From CAILHX01 sp964511385 (lineage in GTDB: Bacteria; Pseudomonadota; Gammaproteobacteria; Burkholderiales; Methylophilaceae), in the NCBI GenBank assembly GCA_964511385.1, contig CAZEFE010000012.1:1-64000 (forward strand): DNA of 64,000 nucleotides, read 5' to 3'. The notes under the pieces are model-generated. The model made no database searches, was not told where the DNA came from, and saw only the letters and a program-made list of their open reading frames with translations. Of the stretch, positions 8,225-17,280 are shown one piece after another; position 1 is the first letter of the stretch, and each line of letters starts with the position of its first letter. The translations under genes were made by a program, and so were the position numbers.

Positions 8225-8734
8225 ATGATGGCAAAAGTAGAAATAGAACAGCAAACCGATGGCATGCGCGAGAAGATGATAACCGTCAACCGCGTAACCA
8301 AGGTGGTTAAGGGCGGTCGTATCATGAGCTTTGCCGCGCTGAGCGTGGTAGGTGATGGTGATGGCGCGGTTGGCATGGGCAAGGGCAAGGCGCGTGAGGT
8401 TCCCGTTGCCGTGCAAAAAGCAATGGACGAGGCTCGTCGCAATCAGGTGAAGGTGAGCCTGAACAATGGCACGTTGCACCACGCTGTTGTTGGTCGCCAT
8501 GGCGCTGCCAAGGTGTTCATGCAGCCTGCATCTGAAGGTACCGGGATTATTGCTGGTGGCGCGATGCGCGCAATTTTTGAAGTGATGGGCGTGACCAATG
8601 TGCTGGCTAAGTGCATCGGTTCTACCAACCCATACAATGTTGTTCGCGCTACGTTGAATGGTTTGCAAGCGATGAGCACTCCTTCTGAAGTGGCTGCCAA
8701 GCGTGGCAAGTCGGTTGAAGATATCAGGGGTTAA
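8225..8734 (+). CDS. rpsE: 30S ribosomal protein S5
   Basis: This 169-residue protein has the S5 RNA-binding region VNRVTKVVKGGRIMSFAAL and GKAREVPVAVQKAMDEAR. S5 helps decode accurately at the mRNA entry site. Two adjacent in-frame ATG codons, 8225 and 8228, follow the GAGG ribosome binding site; the true start could be either. Confidence 0.97.
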   Translation: MMAKVEIEQQTDGMREKMITVNRVTKVVKGGRIMSFAALSVVGDGDGAVGMGKGKAREVPVAVQKAMDEARRNQVKVSLNNGTLHHAVVGRHGAAKVFMQPASEGTGIIAGGAMRAIFEVMGVTNVLAKCIGSTNPYNVVRATLNGLQAMSTPSEVAAKRGKSVEDIRG

Positions 8735-8736
8735 TC

Positions 8737-8937
8737 ATGGCAAAGGCAAAAAAGACAGCAGTTTCCACGATCAAGGTAACTCAGATCAAGAGTGTCATTG
8801 GTCGCATTCAGTCTCATCGTGCTTGCATTAGTGGTTTGGGTCTGCGTCGCTTGAATCAAACCGTTGAAGTTCAGGACACTCCTGAAAATCGCGGCATGAT
8901 CAACAAGGTGAACTACCTGCTGAAGGTGGAGGGTTAA
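8737..8937 (+). CDS. rpmD: 50S ribosomal protein L30
   Basis: This small 66-residue protein has STIKVTQIKSVIGR and LGLRRLNQTVEVQDTPENRG, which are L30 features. L30 is missing in some bacterial groups. It begins two bases after the rpsE stop and abuts rplO, which is the usual order in the spc operon. Confidence 0.96.
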   Translation: MAKAKKTAVSTIKVTQIKSVIGRIQSHRACISGLGLRRLNQTVEVQDTPENRGMINKVNYLLKVEG

Positions 8938-9369
8938 ATGAAGCTGAATACAATTAAGCCTGCTGAAGGTAGCAAGCATGCCAAGCGCCGCGTGGGTCGT
9001 GGCATTGGTTCTGGCCTGGGCAAAACTGCCGGCCGCGGCCATAAGGGTCAAAAGTCACGTGCTGGCGGTTTCCACAAGGTTGGCTTCGAAGGCGGTCAAA
9101 TGCCGTTGCAGCGTCGGTTGCCTAAGCGTGGTTTCGTGTCCCTGACGCGTGATGACACCGCCGAGGTTCGCACTGGTTCGTTGAACGAATTTGACGAAGC
9201 CGTTGATATTCTGGTGCTGAAGCAAGCCAAGTTGGTTCCGGCCAAAACCAAGTCTGTGAAGGTGATCCTGGCAGGTGAGGTTTCCCGCAAGGTAACGGTT
9301 CAGGGTCTGTTGCTGACCAAGGGTGCGCGTGCTGCAATTGAAGCGGCTGGCGGCAAGATCGTAGAGTAA
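8938..9369 (+). CDS. rplO: 50S ribosomal protein L15
   Basis: This 143-residue protein starts MKLNTIKPAEGSKHAKRRVG and contains the glycine- and arginine-rich segment RGIGSGLGKTAGRGHKGQKS, a clear L15 pattern. L15 is a late-assembly protein of the 50S subunit. It begins directly after the rpmD stop. Confidence 0.98.
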   Translation: MKLNTIKPAEGSKHAKRRVGRGIGSGLGKTAGRGHKGQKSRAGGFHKVGFEGGQMPLQRRLPKRGFVSLTRDDTAEVRTGSLNEFDEAVDILVLKQAKLVPAKTKSVKVILAGEVSRKVTVQGLLLTKGARAAIEAAGGKIVE

Positions 9370-9373
9370 TTCC

Positions 9374-10702
9374 TTGGCTAACGAAAATACTTTATTCGGT
9401 GCCGCGGGCAAGATGCAAGAACTGAAGAGCCGTTTGCTCTTCGTTCTTGGTGCGCTGATAGTTTACCGCTTGGGTGCGCATATCCCGGTTCCAGGAATTG
9501 ATCCGGATGTGCTTGCCAAACTGTTCGAGCAACAGGGTGGCGGCATCCTGGGCATGTTCAACATGTTCTCGGGAGGTGCGCTGTCACGGTTTACGGTATT
9601 TGCCCTGGGGATCATGCCCTACATTTCGGCGTCCATCATCATGCAGCTGATGACGGTGGTTTCTCCGCAAATGGAGCAGCTGAAAAAAGAGGGTGAAAGT
9701 GGCCGTCGCAAGATTACTCAGTACACACGTTATGGTACGGTGTTGCTGGCGACTTTCCAGGCGCTGGGCATTGCAATTGCGCTTGAGTCGCAATCTGGAC
9801 TGGTTCTTGACCCGGGTTTGATGTTCCGTTTGACCACCGTCATTACGCTGGTGACTGGGACAATGTTTTTGATGTGGCTGGGTGAGCAGATTACCGAGCG
9901 TGGAATTGGTAATGGTATTTCTATCATTATCTTTTCGGGGATTGTCGCAGGGCTGCCAAGAGCTATTGGCGGAACGCTTGAATTGGCACGGACTGGAGCG
10001 TTTTCCATACCGCTGGTGCTGTTCCTGTTTGTTGCGGCGATTCTGGTGACCGCGTTTGTTGTCTTCGTTGAGCGTGGCCAGCGCAAGATTACGGTCAATT
10101 ACGCGAAGCGTCAGGTAGGCCGCAAAGTGTTTGGTGGGCAGAGTTCGCATTTGCCGCTGAAGTTGAACATGGCGGGCGTGATTCCGCCGATTTTTGCTTC
10201 GAGCATTATTTTGTTTCCTGCCACTATGGCGGGCTGGTTTGGTAGCAGTGACCGCATGTACTGGCTAAAGGATATTGGCGCCGCGCTGTCCCCCGGCCAG
10301 CCGCTGTATGTAACCTTGTATGCGTTGGCAATTGTGTTTTTCTGTTTCTTTTATACGGCGTTGGTATTTAACCCGAAAGAAACTGCAGAGAATTTAAAGA
10401 AGAGTGGTGCATTTGTACCGGGGATCCGTCCTGGTGAGCAAACGGCCAAGTATATTGATCGCATCATGGGCCGTTTAACCTTGGTCGGTGCTGCTTATAT
10501 TACGGCGGTATGTTTGCTGCCGGAGTTTCTGATTGTGAAATACAGCGTGCCATTTTATTTTGGTGGCACCAGCCTGTTGATTATTGTTGTAGTGACCATG
10601 GATTTCATGGCGCAGGTACAGGCTTATTTGATGTCGCACCAATATGAGAGCTTGCTGAAAAAGGCAAACTTCAAGGGTGGCGGCGCGGGTTTTACGCGTT
10701 AA
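9374..10702 (+). CDS. secY: Protein translocase subunit SecY
   Basis: This 442-residue inner-membrane protein is the channel of the Sec translocon. It has the start motif LKSRLLFVLGALIVYRLGAHIPVPGID, the plug region, and about ten hydrophobic helices. The cytoplasmic loop GERQRKI-like segment (VERGQRKITVNYAKRQ) is present. The start is TTG at 9374, four bases after rplO; there is no suitable ATG nearby. Position in the spc operon is normal. Confidence 0.97.
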   Translation: MANENTLFGAAGKMQELKSRLLFVLGALIVYRLGAHIPVPGIDPDVLAKLFEQQGGGILGMFNMFSGGALSRFTVFALGIMPYISASIIMQLMTVVSPQMEQLKKEGESGRRKITQYTRYGTVLLATFQALGIAIALESQSGLVLDPGLMFRLTTVITLVTGTMFLMWLGEQITERGIGNGISIIIFSGIVAGLPRAIGGTLELARTGAFSIPLVLFLFVAAILVTAFVVFVERGQRKITVNYAKRQVGRKVFGGQSSHLPLKLNMAGVIPPIFASSIILFPATMAGWFGSSDRMYWLKDIGAALSPGQPLYVTLYALAIVFFCFFYTALVFNPKETAENLKKSGAFVPGIRPGEQTAKYIDRIMGRLTLVGAAYITAVCLLPEFLIVKYSVPFYFGGTSLLIIVVVTMDFMAQVQAYLMSHQYESLLKKANFKGGGAGFTR

Positions 10703-10714
10703 GGTAAAGTTCCG

Positions 10715-10933
10715 ATGGCTAAGGAAGACACGATTGAAATGCAGGGGGAGGTTCTTGAGAACCTGCCGAATGCAACCTTTCGCGTCAAGCTTGAAAACGG
10801 TCATGTGGTGCTGGGCTATATCTCTGGAAAAATGCGCATGCATTACATACGCATCCTGCCTGGAGATAAGGTCACGGTGGAGATGACCCCATATGACTTG
10901 TCGCGTGCTCGTATCATTTTCCGCGCGAAGTAG
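10715..10933 (+). CDS. infA: Translation initiation factor IF-1
   Basis: The 72-residue product starts MAKEDTIEMQGEVLENLPNA and forms the OB fold of IF-1 (KMRMHYIRILPGDKVTVEM). IF-1 blocks the A site during initiation. Having infA between secY and rpmJ, rather than elsewhere as in E. coli, is common in betaproteobacteria. Confidence 0.98.
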   Translation: MAKEDTIEMQGEVLENLPNATFRVKLENGHVVLGYISGKMRMHYIRILPGDKVTVEMTPYDLSRARIIFRAK

Positions 10934-10959
10934 TGTTGGTTTTATAGAAGAGGTGTGAG

Positions 10960-11073
10960 ATGAAAGTTCGTCCGTCTGTAAAAGTGATGTGTCGCAATTG
11001 CAAAGTGATTCGTCGTCACGGTGTAGTGCGTATCATTTGTTCTGACCCGCGCCATAAGCAGCGTCAGGGTTGA
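10960..11073 (+). CDS. rpmJ: 50S ribosomal protein L36 (zinc-binding type)
   Basis: A 37-residue protein starting MKVRPSVKVMCRNCKVIRRH and ending PRHKQRQG. It keeps the CXXC, a third cysteine in IICSD, and a histidine, the zinc ligands of the C-plus form of L36. It follows GAGGTGTGAG and lies between infA and rpsM, as is typical. Confidence 0.97.
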   Translation: MKVRPSVKVMCRNCKVIRRHGVVRIICSDPRHKQRQG

Positions 11074-11136
11074 TGGTACATGGTTAAGCTGGTAGAATTT
11101 ACGGCTTTTTCGAATTTGCCATTTTTGGAGTAAAAC

Positions 11137-11499
11137 ATGGCCCGGATTGCAGGGGTAAATATCCCCAACCATAAACATGCGGAAATCGCGCTGACTGCGA
11201 TTTTTGGAATTGGACGTAGCACGGCACAGAAAATTTGTGCTGCGGCAGGTGTCGCGGTTACCACCAAGGTCAAGGACTTGAGCGACGGTGAGGTTGAGAA
11301 GCTGCGCGATGAGGTTGCCAAGATCAAGGTCGAAGGTGATCTTCGCCGTGAGGTGTCGATGAATATCAAGCGCCTGATGGATCTTGGTTGCTATCGTGGT
11401 GTACGTCACCGCCGTGGCCTGCCTGTGCGCGGTCAGCGCACCAAGACTAATGCGCGTACTCGCAAGGGTCCGGTTAAGCCCATCAAGGCTTCCAAGTAA
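11137..11499 (+). CDS. rpsM: 30S ribosomal protein S13
   Basis: This 120-residue protein starts MARIAGVNIPNHKHAEIALT and ends with the tRNA-contacting tail RTKTNARTRKGPVKP, which identifies S13. It is the first gene of the alpha-operon block, after a 63-bp gap. Confidence 0.98.
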   Translation: MARIAGVNIPNHKHAEIALTAIFGIGRSTAQKICAAAGVAVTTKVKDLSDGEVEKLRDEVAKIKVEGDLRREVSMNIKRLMDLGCYRGVRHRRGLPVRGQRTKTNARTRKGPVKPIKASK

Positions 11500-11512
11500 G
11501 GAATAGAGCGAA

Positions 11513-11905
11513 ATGGCAAAAGCAACTAATGTAAGGGTTCGTAAGAAGGTTAAGAAAAACATCGCGGAAGGTATTGCGCATGTTCATGCTTCCTTTAACA
11601 ACACCATCATCACTATTACCGACCGCCAAGGCAATGCCCTGTCATGGGCAACTTCTGGTGGTGCTGGCTTCAAGGGTTCTCGTAAGAGCACGCCGTTTGC
11701 TGCCCAGATTGCCGCAGAGGCTGCTGGCAAGGCTGCGCAGGAGTGTGGCGTAAAGAATCTTGAAGTTCGTATCAAGGGGCCTGGTCCTGGTCGTGAATCT
11801 GCAGTGCGTGCACTGAATTCCGTAGGCTTCAAAATTACCAGTATTTCTGATGTGACGCCGGTGCCGCACAACGGTTGCCGTCCGCCCAAGAAGCGCCGTA
11901 TCTAA
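11513..11905 (+). CDS. rpsK: 30S ribosomal protein S11
   Basis: This 130-residue protein has the S11 patterns HVHASFNNTIITITDRQGNA and the ending DVTPVPHNGCRPPKKRRI. S11 forms the platform of the 30S subunit close to the mRNA exit. It starts 13 bp after rpsM. Confidence 0.98.
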   Translation: MAKATNVRVRKKVKKNIAEGIAHVHASFNNTIITITDRQGNALSWATSGGAGFKGSRKSTPFAAQIAAEAAGKAAQECGVKNLEVRIKGPGPGRESAVRALNSVGFKITSISDVTPVPHNGCRPPKKRRI

Positions 11906-11933
11906 GCGCGGCGTATTTAAAGGAGATTAAACC

Positions 11934-12563
11934 GTGGCAAGAAATCTTGACCCAAAGTGCCGCCAGTGCCGTCGTGAAGGTGAAAAGCTGTTCCTCAAGG
12001 GTGAAAAGTGCTTTACCGACAAATGTGCTATTGAAAAGCGTAACTTCCCGCCTGGCCAGCATGGTCAGAAACGTACTCAGCGTCTGTCTGATTACGGTGT
12101 TCAGTTGCGTGAAAAGCAAAAGCTGCGCCGTATCTACGGCATTCTGGAAGGCCAGTTCCGTGGGTATTATGCCGAAGCTGACCGCCAAAAGGGTATTACG
12201 GGTGAAAACCTGCTGCAACTGCTGGAAAGTCGTCTGGACAATGTGGCATACCGCATGGGTCTGGGATCATCCCGCACCGAGGCGCGTCAAATTGTGCGCC
12301 ACAACAGCATCAAGGTGAATGGTCGTCGCGTCAATATCCCATCATTCCAGGTGCGTCCTGGTGATGTGATCGAAGTGGCTGATCGCTCCAAGCAGCAACT
12401 GCGGATCAAGGGCGCTGTTGAGGCGGCTGAGCAACGTGGATTCCCGGAATGGCTGGAAGTGGATGTCAAGGCGTTGAAGGGTACGTATAAAGCGCGTCCG
12501 CAACGTGATGAACTGCCTTCAACCATTAACGAAAGCCTTGTGGTTGAACTGTACTCCAAGTAA
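11934..12563 (+). CDS. rpsD: 30S ribosomal protein S4 (zinc-binding type)
   Basis: This 209-residue protein has the S4 cysteine cluster (CRQCRREG, then KCFTDKC) and an S4 RNA-binding domain with MGLGSSRTEARQIVRHNSIK. S4 nucleates the 30S body and, in E. coli, represses the alpha operon. The start is GTG at 11934, preceded by AAAGGAG. Confidence 0.97.
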   Translation: MARNLDPKCRQCRREGEKLFLKGEKCFTDKCAIEKRNFPPGQHGQKRTQRLSDYGVQLREKQKLRRIYGILEGQFRGYYAEADRQKGITGENLLQLLESRLDNVAYRMGLGSSRTEARQIVRHNSIKVNGRRVNIPSFQVRPGDVIEVADRSKQQLRIKGAVEAAEQRGFPEWLEVDVKALKGTYKARPQRDELPSTINESLVVELYSK

Positions 12564-12610
12564 TTTGTAGAAATCATCAGTCATATTTCCATCAAATTTA
12601 AGGATCAGTG

Positions 12611-13603
12611 ATGCAAAGTAGTCCTAATGAATATTTAAAGCCGCGTGTTGTGGAAGTCGAAACGATTTCCCCATTTAGGGCACGGGTGACACTGGAGCCA
12701 ATGGAACGTGGCTTTGGTTATACCTTGGGTAATGCTATTCGCCGCGTTCTGCTGTCGTCGATTTCGGGTTTTGCTATTACCGAAGTCAAGATCGATGGCG
12801 TCGTGCATGAGTATTCGACGCTTGATGGTGTGCAGGAAGATGTCGTGGACATTCTTCTTAACCTCAAGGGCGTTGCGCTCAAGTTGCATAACAAGACTGA
12901 AGCTGTTCTGACGATCAGCAAGTCTGGCGAAGGCGCGGTGAAGGCCGGTGATTTTGAGATCGGTCACGATGTTGAAATCGTGAATCCGGATCATGTCATT
13001 GCACACCTGACCAAGGGCGGCAAACTGTCGATTGAAGTCAAGGTTGAGATGGGGCGTGGTTATCAGCCGGTTGCCGCTCGCCAGAAAGGTGCTGATGAAG
13101 ATCGCTCGCTGGGCTTTATTCTGGTGGATGCGTCCTTCAGCCCGATCCGCAAGGTGAGTTACCACGTTGATAGCGCCCGTGTGGAACAGCGTACTGACTT
13201 GGATAAGTTGGTGATGGATGTTGAGACCAACGGCGCAATCGATCCGGAACAGGCTATTCGCGACGCTGCGCGTATTCTGGTTGGTCAGTTGTCGGTATTT
13301 GCAGATCTGGAAGGCTCTCCTCTGGAGACGGAGTCCAGTGGTCGTGGTGCTCCACAAATTGACCCGATTTTGCTGCGTCCGGTTGATGATCTTGAGTTGA
13401 CCGTGCGTTCTGCAAACTGCCTGAAGGCAGAGAATATTTTTTACATTGGTGATCTCATTCAACGTAACGAGAATGAATTGCTTAAGGCCCCGAATCTTGG
13501 TCGCAAGTCCCTGAATGAAATCAAGGATGTGCTGGCTTCCAAAGGTTTGACCTTGGGTATGAAGCTAGAAAATTGGCCACCTGCCAATTTGGAAAGGGTT
13601 TAA
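12611..13603 (+). CDS. rpoA: RNA polymerase alpha subunit
   Basis: This 330-residue protein has both alpha domains. The N-terminal domain carries the assembly motif GFGYTLGNAIRRVLLSSI. The C-terminal domain (about residues 250-325) carries LRPVDDLELTVRSANCLKAE and NLGRKSLNEIKDVL, which bind UP elements and activators. A GTG directly before the ATG is in frame, but the ATG at 12611 gives the normal start. Confidence 0.98.
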   Translation: MQSSPNEYLKPRVVEVETISPFRARVTLEPMERGFGYTLGNAIRRVLLSSISGFAITEVKIDGVVHEYSTLDGVQEDVVDILLNLKGVALKLHNKTEAVLTISKSGEGAVKAGDFEIGHDVEIVNPDHVIAHLTKGGKLSIEVKVEMGRGYQPVAARQKGADEDRSLGFILVDASFSPIRKVSYHVDSARVEQRTDLDKLVMDVETNGAIDPEQAIRDAARILVGQLSVFADLEGSPLETESSGRGAPQIDPILLRPVDDLELTVRSANCLKAENIFYIGDLIQRNENELLKAPNLGRKSLNEIKDVLASKGLTLGMKLENWPPANLERV

Positions 13604-13612
13604 GGATAAATC

Positions 13613-13999
13613 ATGCGTCATCGTGTCAGTAACCGCAAACTAAACCGTACCAGCAGCCATCGTCAGGCGATGCTGCGCAATATGGCGAACTCCCTACTGC
13701 GTCATGAAGTCATCAAGACGACGCTGCCCAAGGCCAAGGAACTGCGCAAAGTCGCAGAGCCTCTGATCACTCTGGGTAAGAAGGCATCCGTAGCGAATCG
13801 TCGCTTGGCATTCGATCGTCTGCGTGACCGCGAAATCGTGGTTAAGCTGTTTGACGAACTGGGTCCTCGCTATGCGACCCGCAACGGTGGATATCTGCGT
13901 ATTTTGAAGTGTGGCTTCCGTCTGGGTGACAATGCTCCGATGGCGCTGGTTGAACTGGTGGATCGCCCTGATGTTGCGGTAGAGGCACCTGCAGCCTAA
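13613..13999 (+). CDS. rplQ: 50S ribosomal protein L17
   Basis: This 128-residue protein starts MRHRVSNRKLNRTSSHRQAM and contains RNGGYLRILKCGFRLGDNAPM, the L17 pattern. It lies near the polypeptide exit. It is the last gene of the merged ribosomal protein cluster and is followed by a strong terminator. Confidence 0.98.
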   Translation: MRHRVSNRKLNRTSSHRQAMLRNMANSLLRHEVIKTTLPKAKELRKVAEPLITLGKKASVANRRLAFDRLRDREIVVKLFDELGPRYATRNGGYLRILKCGFRLGDNAPMALVELVDRPDVAVEAPAA

Positions 14000-14021
14000 G
14001 TTCGACACATTGCATACAACG

Positions 14022-14057
14022 AAAAAGCCGGAGGCGCATCGCGCCTCCGGCTTTTTT
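14022..14057. terminator. Bidirectional intrinsic terminator after rplQ
   Basis: An 11-bp perfect stem (GCCGGAGGCGC at 14027-14037 with GCGCCTCCGGC at 14041-14051) has a 3-base loop and is flanked by A5 on the left and T6 on the right. It can end rplQ transcripts and also those of the convergent glutaredoxin gene. Confidence 0.95.
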
Positions 14058-14073
14058 CATGTTCGCTTGTTAT

Positions 14074-14316
14074 TTATGTGCTGTAACGCAGAAACTGACT
14101 GGCGGTGGCATGATCAAACGGCCATGCCAGTTCCTGACGGCCATTGCTCAGGACGGGGATGCGGACGGCGTACAGGGCTTCCAGGTCATCGTCGCCGGCA
14201 ATGTCGATTAGCACGATATTCACTCCATTAGTCTGGGCTAGCGGCAACACAATGGATTCTGCCTGGTCGCACAGATGGCAGCCTAGCGTGCCATAAAGGA
14301 TAAAATCAGGCTTCAT
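14074..14316 (-). CDS. Glutaredoxin-like (DUF836-type) thioredoxin-fold protein
   Basis: This 80-residue protein begins MKPDFILYGTLGCHLCDQAE and has the redox motif CHLC, then a cis-proline region (IPVLSNG), fitting the small glutaredoxin-like family of thioredoxin-fold proteins. It is expected to act in cytoplasmic thiol exchange, with the substrate unknown. It stands alone and converges on the rplQ terminator. Confidence 0.8.
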   Translation of the reverse strand: MKPDFILYGTLGCHLCDQAESIVLPLAQTNGVNIVLIDIAGDDDLEALYAVRIPVLSNGRQELAWPFDHATASQFLRYST

Positions 14317-14434
14317 CGAGCTTCTTGGCGGGTGGTGGGGTTAAATAAAACATGAAAAATTCTATCGTGAATCCCCGCAAGGTTCGTGATTTTCTTACAA
14401 TGTAGCTTTGCTACCAAATTGCATTGGCGACAAA

Positions 14435-15751
14435 ATGACTGAATCAGAACAATCCAAAGAAAGCTTTCAGGATAGCCTGGAGCAGGTCATACATTTGCTG
14501 AACAAACACAAGCTGGTGGCTGACCTGGTGCACAAGCAGGAGATGCCTCGCCATGACCTGGTGGAAACGTTGGTGCAAAAACAGCATCTGGTTGAGTTGC
14601 AAAACATTCTGTTGCGCCTATCGGCGGATGAGATCGCCAGCATTATTGAACAGCTTCCTACCGAATACAAATTGCTGGTGTGGGAGCAGGTCCAGGGTGA
14701 TCGTGGTGATGACATTCTTGAGCGGGTATCGGACGATATCCGGGAGGCGCTCGTCGGTGTTGCGAGCTATCAGGGACACAAAGTGATGTTGAACGCATTC
14801 GAACTGCTGGACGGGAAGTTGCGCCAAGTGCAGGTGAGTCAGCCCGCTGATCTGGAAAACCTGAAACCCATTTGGGTGGACCTGGTTGGATCAACCAGCG
14901 AGATACGCCAATGGGTCGGCCAGCATTTTCAGCTTGAGCTGCCGAATCCGAATGAACTGACGGACTTGGAAGCCAGTGCGCGATTCTATGTCGAGGATAC
15001 TGGTGAAATTTACCTGATTTCAGACTTTTTACTGGACATGAATGACGCCCCACGCAATGTGCCGGTGGCTTTTATCCTGCACCGGGATATTTTGTTCTCG
15101 ATTCGCCAGGAAGAACTGCCGGTTTTCCGTTTGCAGCGGTTAAGAGGGCGCACGCAACCCGGCTACGTGTCGGATGCCAGGGATGTGCTGCTCAGCCTCT
15201 ATTCGGCAGATGCTGAATATTCGGCGGATGCCTTGGAAGATGTATACGCGGGCCTGGAGGCGGTAAGCAAAGAGGTGCTGAACTCCAACATGACGGATGC
15301 CAATGCGGCAAAAACCCTGGCCGACATTGCGCGCGAGGAAGATCTCAACGGCCGTATCCGCCGCAATGTGCTGGACACGCGTCGTGCGGTCTCTTTCCTG
15401 ATGCGCGGCAAGTTGCTTTCTGTCGAGCAGCAGGAGAATGCGCGCCAGATATTGCGCGATATCGAGTCGCTCGACGGGCATACCTCATTCCTGTTCGGGA
15501 AAATCAACTTCCTGATGGATGCTACGGTGGGTTTCATCAACATCAACCAAAACAAAATCATCAAGATATTCTCGGTGGCGTCGGTTGCGTTATTGCCGCC
15601 TACATTGATCGCGAGCATCTACGGCATGAATTTCCACGGCTGGTTTCCTGAGCTTGACTGGAAATACGGCTACGTTTACGCCTTGGCGTTGATGGTAATT
15701 TCGGTGGCGATCCCTTTTTATTATTTCCGGAAAAAAGGCTGGCTGAATTAA
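14435..15751 (+). CDS. CorA-family divalent-cation transporter with MgtE N-terminal domain
   Basis: The C-terminal half is CorA-like: a long coiled helix, then two membrane helices, the first ending in the pore motif YGMNF, and a basic tail FRKKGWLN. The first 110 or so residues instead resemble the MgtE intracellular N domain (helical repeats with LVETLVQKQHLVELQNILL and IEQLPTEYKLLVWEQV). It likely carries Mg2+ or a similar divalent cation. The ATG at 14435 (MTESEQSKES) is preferred over a TTG at 14408. mscS follows 16 bp later. Confidence 0.82.
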   Translation: MTESEQSKESFQDSLEQVIHLLNKHKLVADLVHKQEMPRHDLVETLVQKQHLVELQNILLRLSADEIASIIEQLPTEYKLLVWEQVQGDRGDDILERVSDDIREALVGVASYQGHKVMLNAFELLDGKLRQVQVSQPADLENLKPIWVDLVGSTSEIRQWVGQHFQLELPNPNELTDLEASARFYVEDTGEIYLISDFLLDMNDAPRNVPVAFILHRDILFSIRQEELPVFRLQRLRGRTQPGYVSDARDVLLSLYSADAEYSADALEDVYAGLEAVSKEVLNSNMTDANAAKTLADIAREEDLNGRIRRNVLDTRRAVSFLMRGKLLSVEQQENARQILRDIESLDGHTSFLFGKINFLMDATVGFININQNKIIKIFSVASVALLPPTLIASIYGMNFHGWFPELDWKYGYVYALALMVISVAIPFYYFRKKGWLN

Positions 15752-15767
15752 GCCGGCAATTCATGGC

Positions 15768-17027
15768 ATGCAAAATGATGACTTCTGGGTTGGCCTGTGG
15801 GGCGAACTGAATAGCGTATCGCTGCTCTGGCAATTGGCGGCGCTGGGATTAAGTATTGCGCTGGCATGGGGGAGCACCCGCCTGGTAAATCGTCGGATCA
15901 GGAAAGATGCCCCGGAATCCTGGAAGTTTGGCGTGGGGGGGGTAGCAAGGGTACTGTTTCCGCTGGTGGCTGTGGTCCTCGCCAATATCGGTCAGTTGGC
16001 CCTGCAGCATTGGCACTATCCTACGAGCGCCCTCAAACTTGCGGCGACGCTGTTGATGGCGATGGCAGGCATCCGGCTGGCGGTGTATGCCCTGCGCTAC
16101 ATATTTTCACCCAGCGGTTGGCTGAAGACGACGGAAGGCTTCATTGTGGGTGTCATCTGGGGCATTGTCGCCCTGCACCTGACCGGGCTGCTACCGGAGG
16201 TGGTTACCTTCCTGGATGATCTCAGTTTTAACGTGGGCGAGCGCAAGTTTTCCGTATTGCTGCTAATCCAGTCGTTGTTGATAGCGAGCATCACCCTCAT
16301 AGTCACGTTGTGGGCGGGGCGCGTGCTGGAAAACCGTCTGATGGGCACTGAGCAGTTGGATCTCAATCTGCGCGTGGTGCTGTCCAAGCTGCTCAGGGTG
16401 GCGCTGATCGTGATTGGCGTGTTGTCCGCGCTTTCGGTTGTAGGCTTTGATATCACCCTGCTCTCGGTATTCGGCGGTGCCTTGGGTGTCGGGCTGGGGT
16501 TTGGCCTGCAGAAAATCGCCAGTAACTATGTCAGCGGCTTCATTATCCTGCTGGACCGTTCGCTGCACCTGGGCGACGTGCTCACCGTCGATGGGCATTA
16601 TGGCATCGCACACCAACTCAGGGCTCGCTATCTGGTGCTGCGCAAGCTGGATGGCACGGAAGTGGTGATTCCGAACGACACCTTGATTACTTCGACCGTG
16701 ATCAACCACTCCCTCTCCGACCGCAAGTCCCAGCTGCGTGTGGCGGTACAGGTAAGTTATGACAGCGATGTGGATGAGGCGATGGGCATCATGAAAGCGG
16801 CTGCCGTGGGCGCCGGCAGGGTGCTTGCCGACCCTGAGCCGGCAGTTGCAATCACGGGGTTGGGCGATAACGGGATCAACCTGGAAGTGAGCGCCTGGGT
16901 GAATGACCCGGAGAACGGGTACGGCAGCCTGCAATCCAAGATTTACATGAACATCCTGCGGGGGTTCCGTGCGGCCGGGGTCAGCATTCCATCACCGCAG
17001 CGGGATGTGCGCATGGTTAACAATTGA
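15768..17027 (+). CDS. MscS-family mechanosensitive ion channel
   Basis: This 419-residue protein has about five to six N-terminal hydrophobic helices. The glycine-rich pore helix GGALGVGLGFGLQKIASNY and SGFIILLDRSLHLGD then lead into the MscS beta domain with VVIPNDTLITSTVINHS. It is longer than E. coli MscS (286 residues), so it belongs to the larger multi-helix group. It probably releases solutes on hypo-osmotic shock. Cotranscription with the upstream CorA-like gene is likely. Confidence 0.9.
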   Translation: MQNDDFWVGLWGELNSVSLLWQLAALGLSIALAWGSTRLVNRRIRKDAPESWKFGVGGVARVLFPLVAVVLANIGQLALQHWHYPTSALKLAATLLMAMAGIRLAVYALRYIFSPSGWLKTTEGFIVGVIWGIVALHLTGLLPEVVTFLDDLSFNVGERKFSVLLLIQSLLIASITLIVTLWAGRVLENRLMGTEQLDLNLRVVLSKLLRVALIVIGVLSALSVVGFDITLLSVFGGALGVGLGFGLQKIASNYVSGFIILLDRSLHLGDVLTVDGHYGIAHQLRARYLVLRKLDGTEVVIPNDTLITSTVINHSLSDRKSQLRVAVQVSYDSDVDEAMGIMKAAAVGAGRVLADPEPAVAITGLGDNGINLEVSAWVNDPENGYGSLQSKIYMNILRGFRAAGVSIPSPQRDVRMVNN

Positions 17028-17047
17028 CGTGCGTGCCTGCTGGAAAC

Positions 17048-17074
17048 AAAAAAGCCCTCAAAGCGGGCTTTTTT
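17048..17074. terminator. Intrinsic terminator between mscS and rpmG
   Basis: A stem AAAAAAGCCC (17048-17057) pairs with GGGCTTTTTT (17065-17074) around a 7-base loop. It lies between the convergent mscS and rpmG genes and carries A and T tracts on both sides, so it can act in both directions. Confidence 0.88.
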
Positions 17075-17101
17075 GTTATGTGGCTGAACTAACTGCCAAG
17101 C

Positions 17102-17269
17102 TTACTTCAGCTTGGTTTCCTTGTAAGCGACGTGCTTGCGAGCAACGGGATCGTACTTCTTGATCTCCATCTTCTCGGGCATGGTGCGCTTGTTCTTGGA
17201 AGTGGTGTAAAAGTGACCAGTGCCAGCACTGGATTCCAGTTTGATTTTCTCGCGTGCGCCTTTAGCCAT
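17102..17269 (-). CDS. rpmG: 50S ribosomal protein L33 (zinc-independent type)
   Basis: The 55-residue product starts MAKGAREKIKLESSAGTGHF and ends HVAYKETKLK, which is L33. It has no cysteines, so it is the C-minus form. It lies 11 bp downstream of rpmB, and the pair forms a two-gene operon on this strand. Confidence 0.97.
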   Translation of the reverse strand: MAKGAREKIKLESSAGTGHFYTTSKNKRTMPEKMEIKKYDPVARKHVAYKETKLK

Positions 17270-17280
17270 GGCCAGTCTCC

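Noticed and set aside
557..13462. Long open frames on the minus strand under the ribosomal genes
   Set aside because: These are antisense shadows caused by biased codon use in highly expressed genes.
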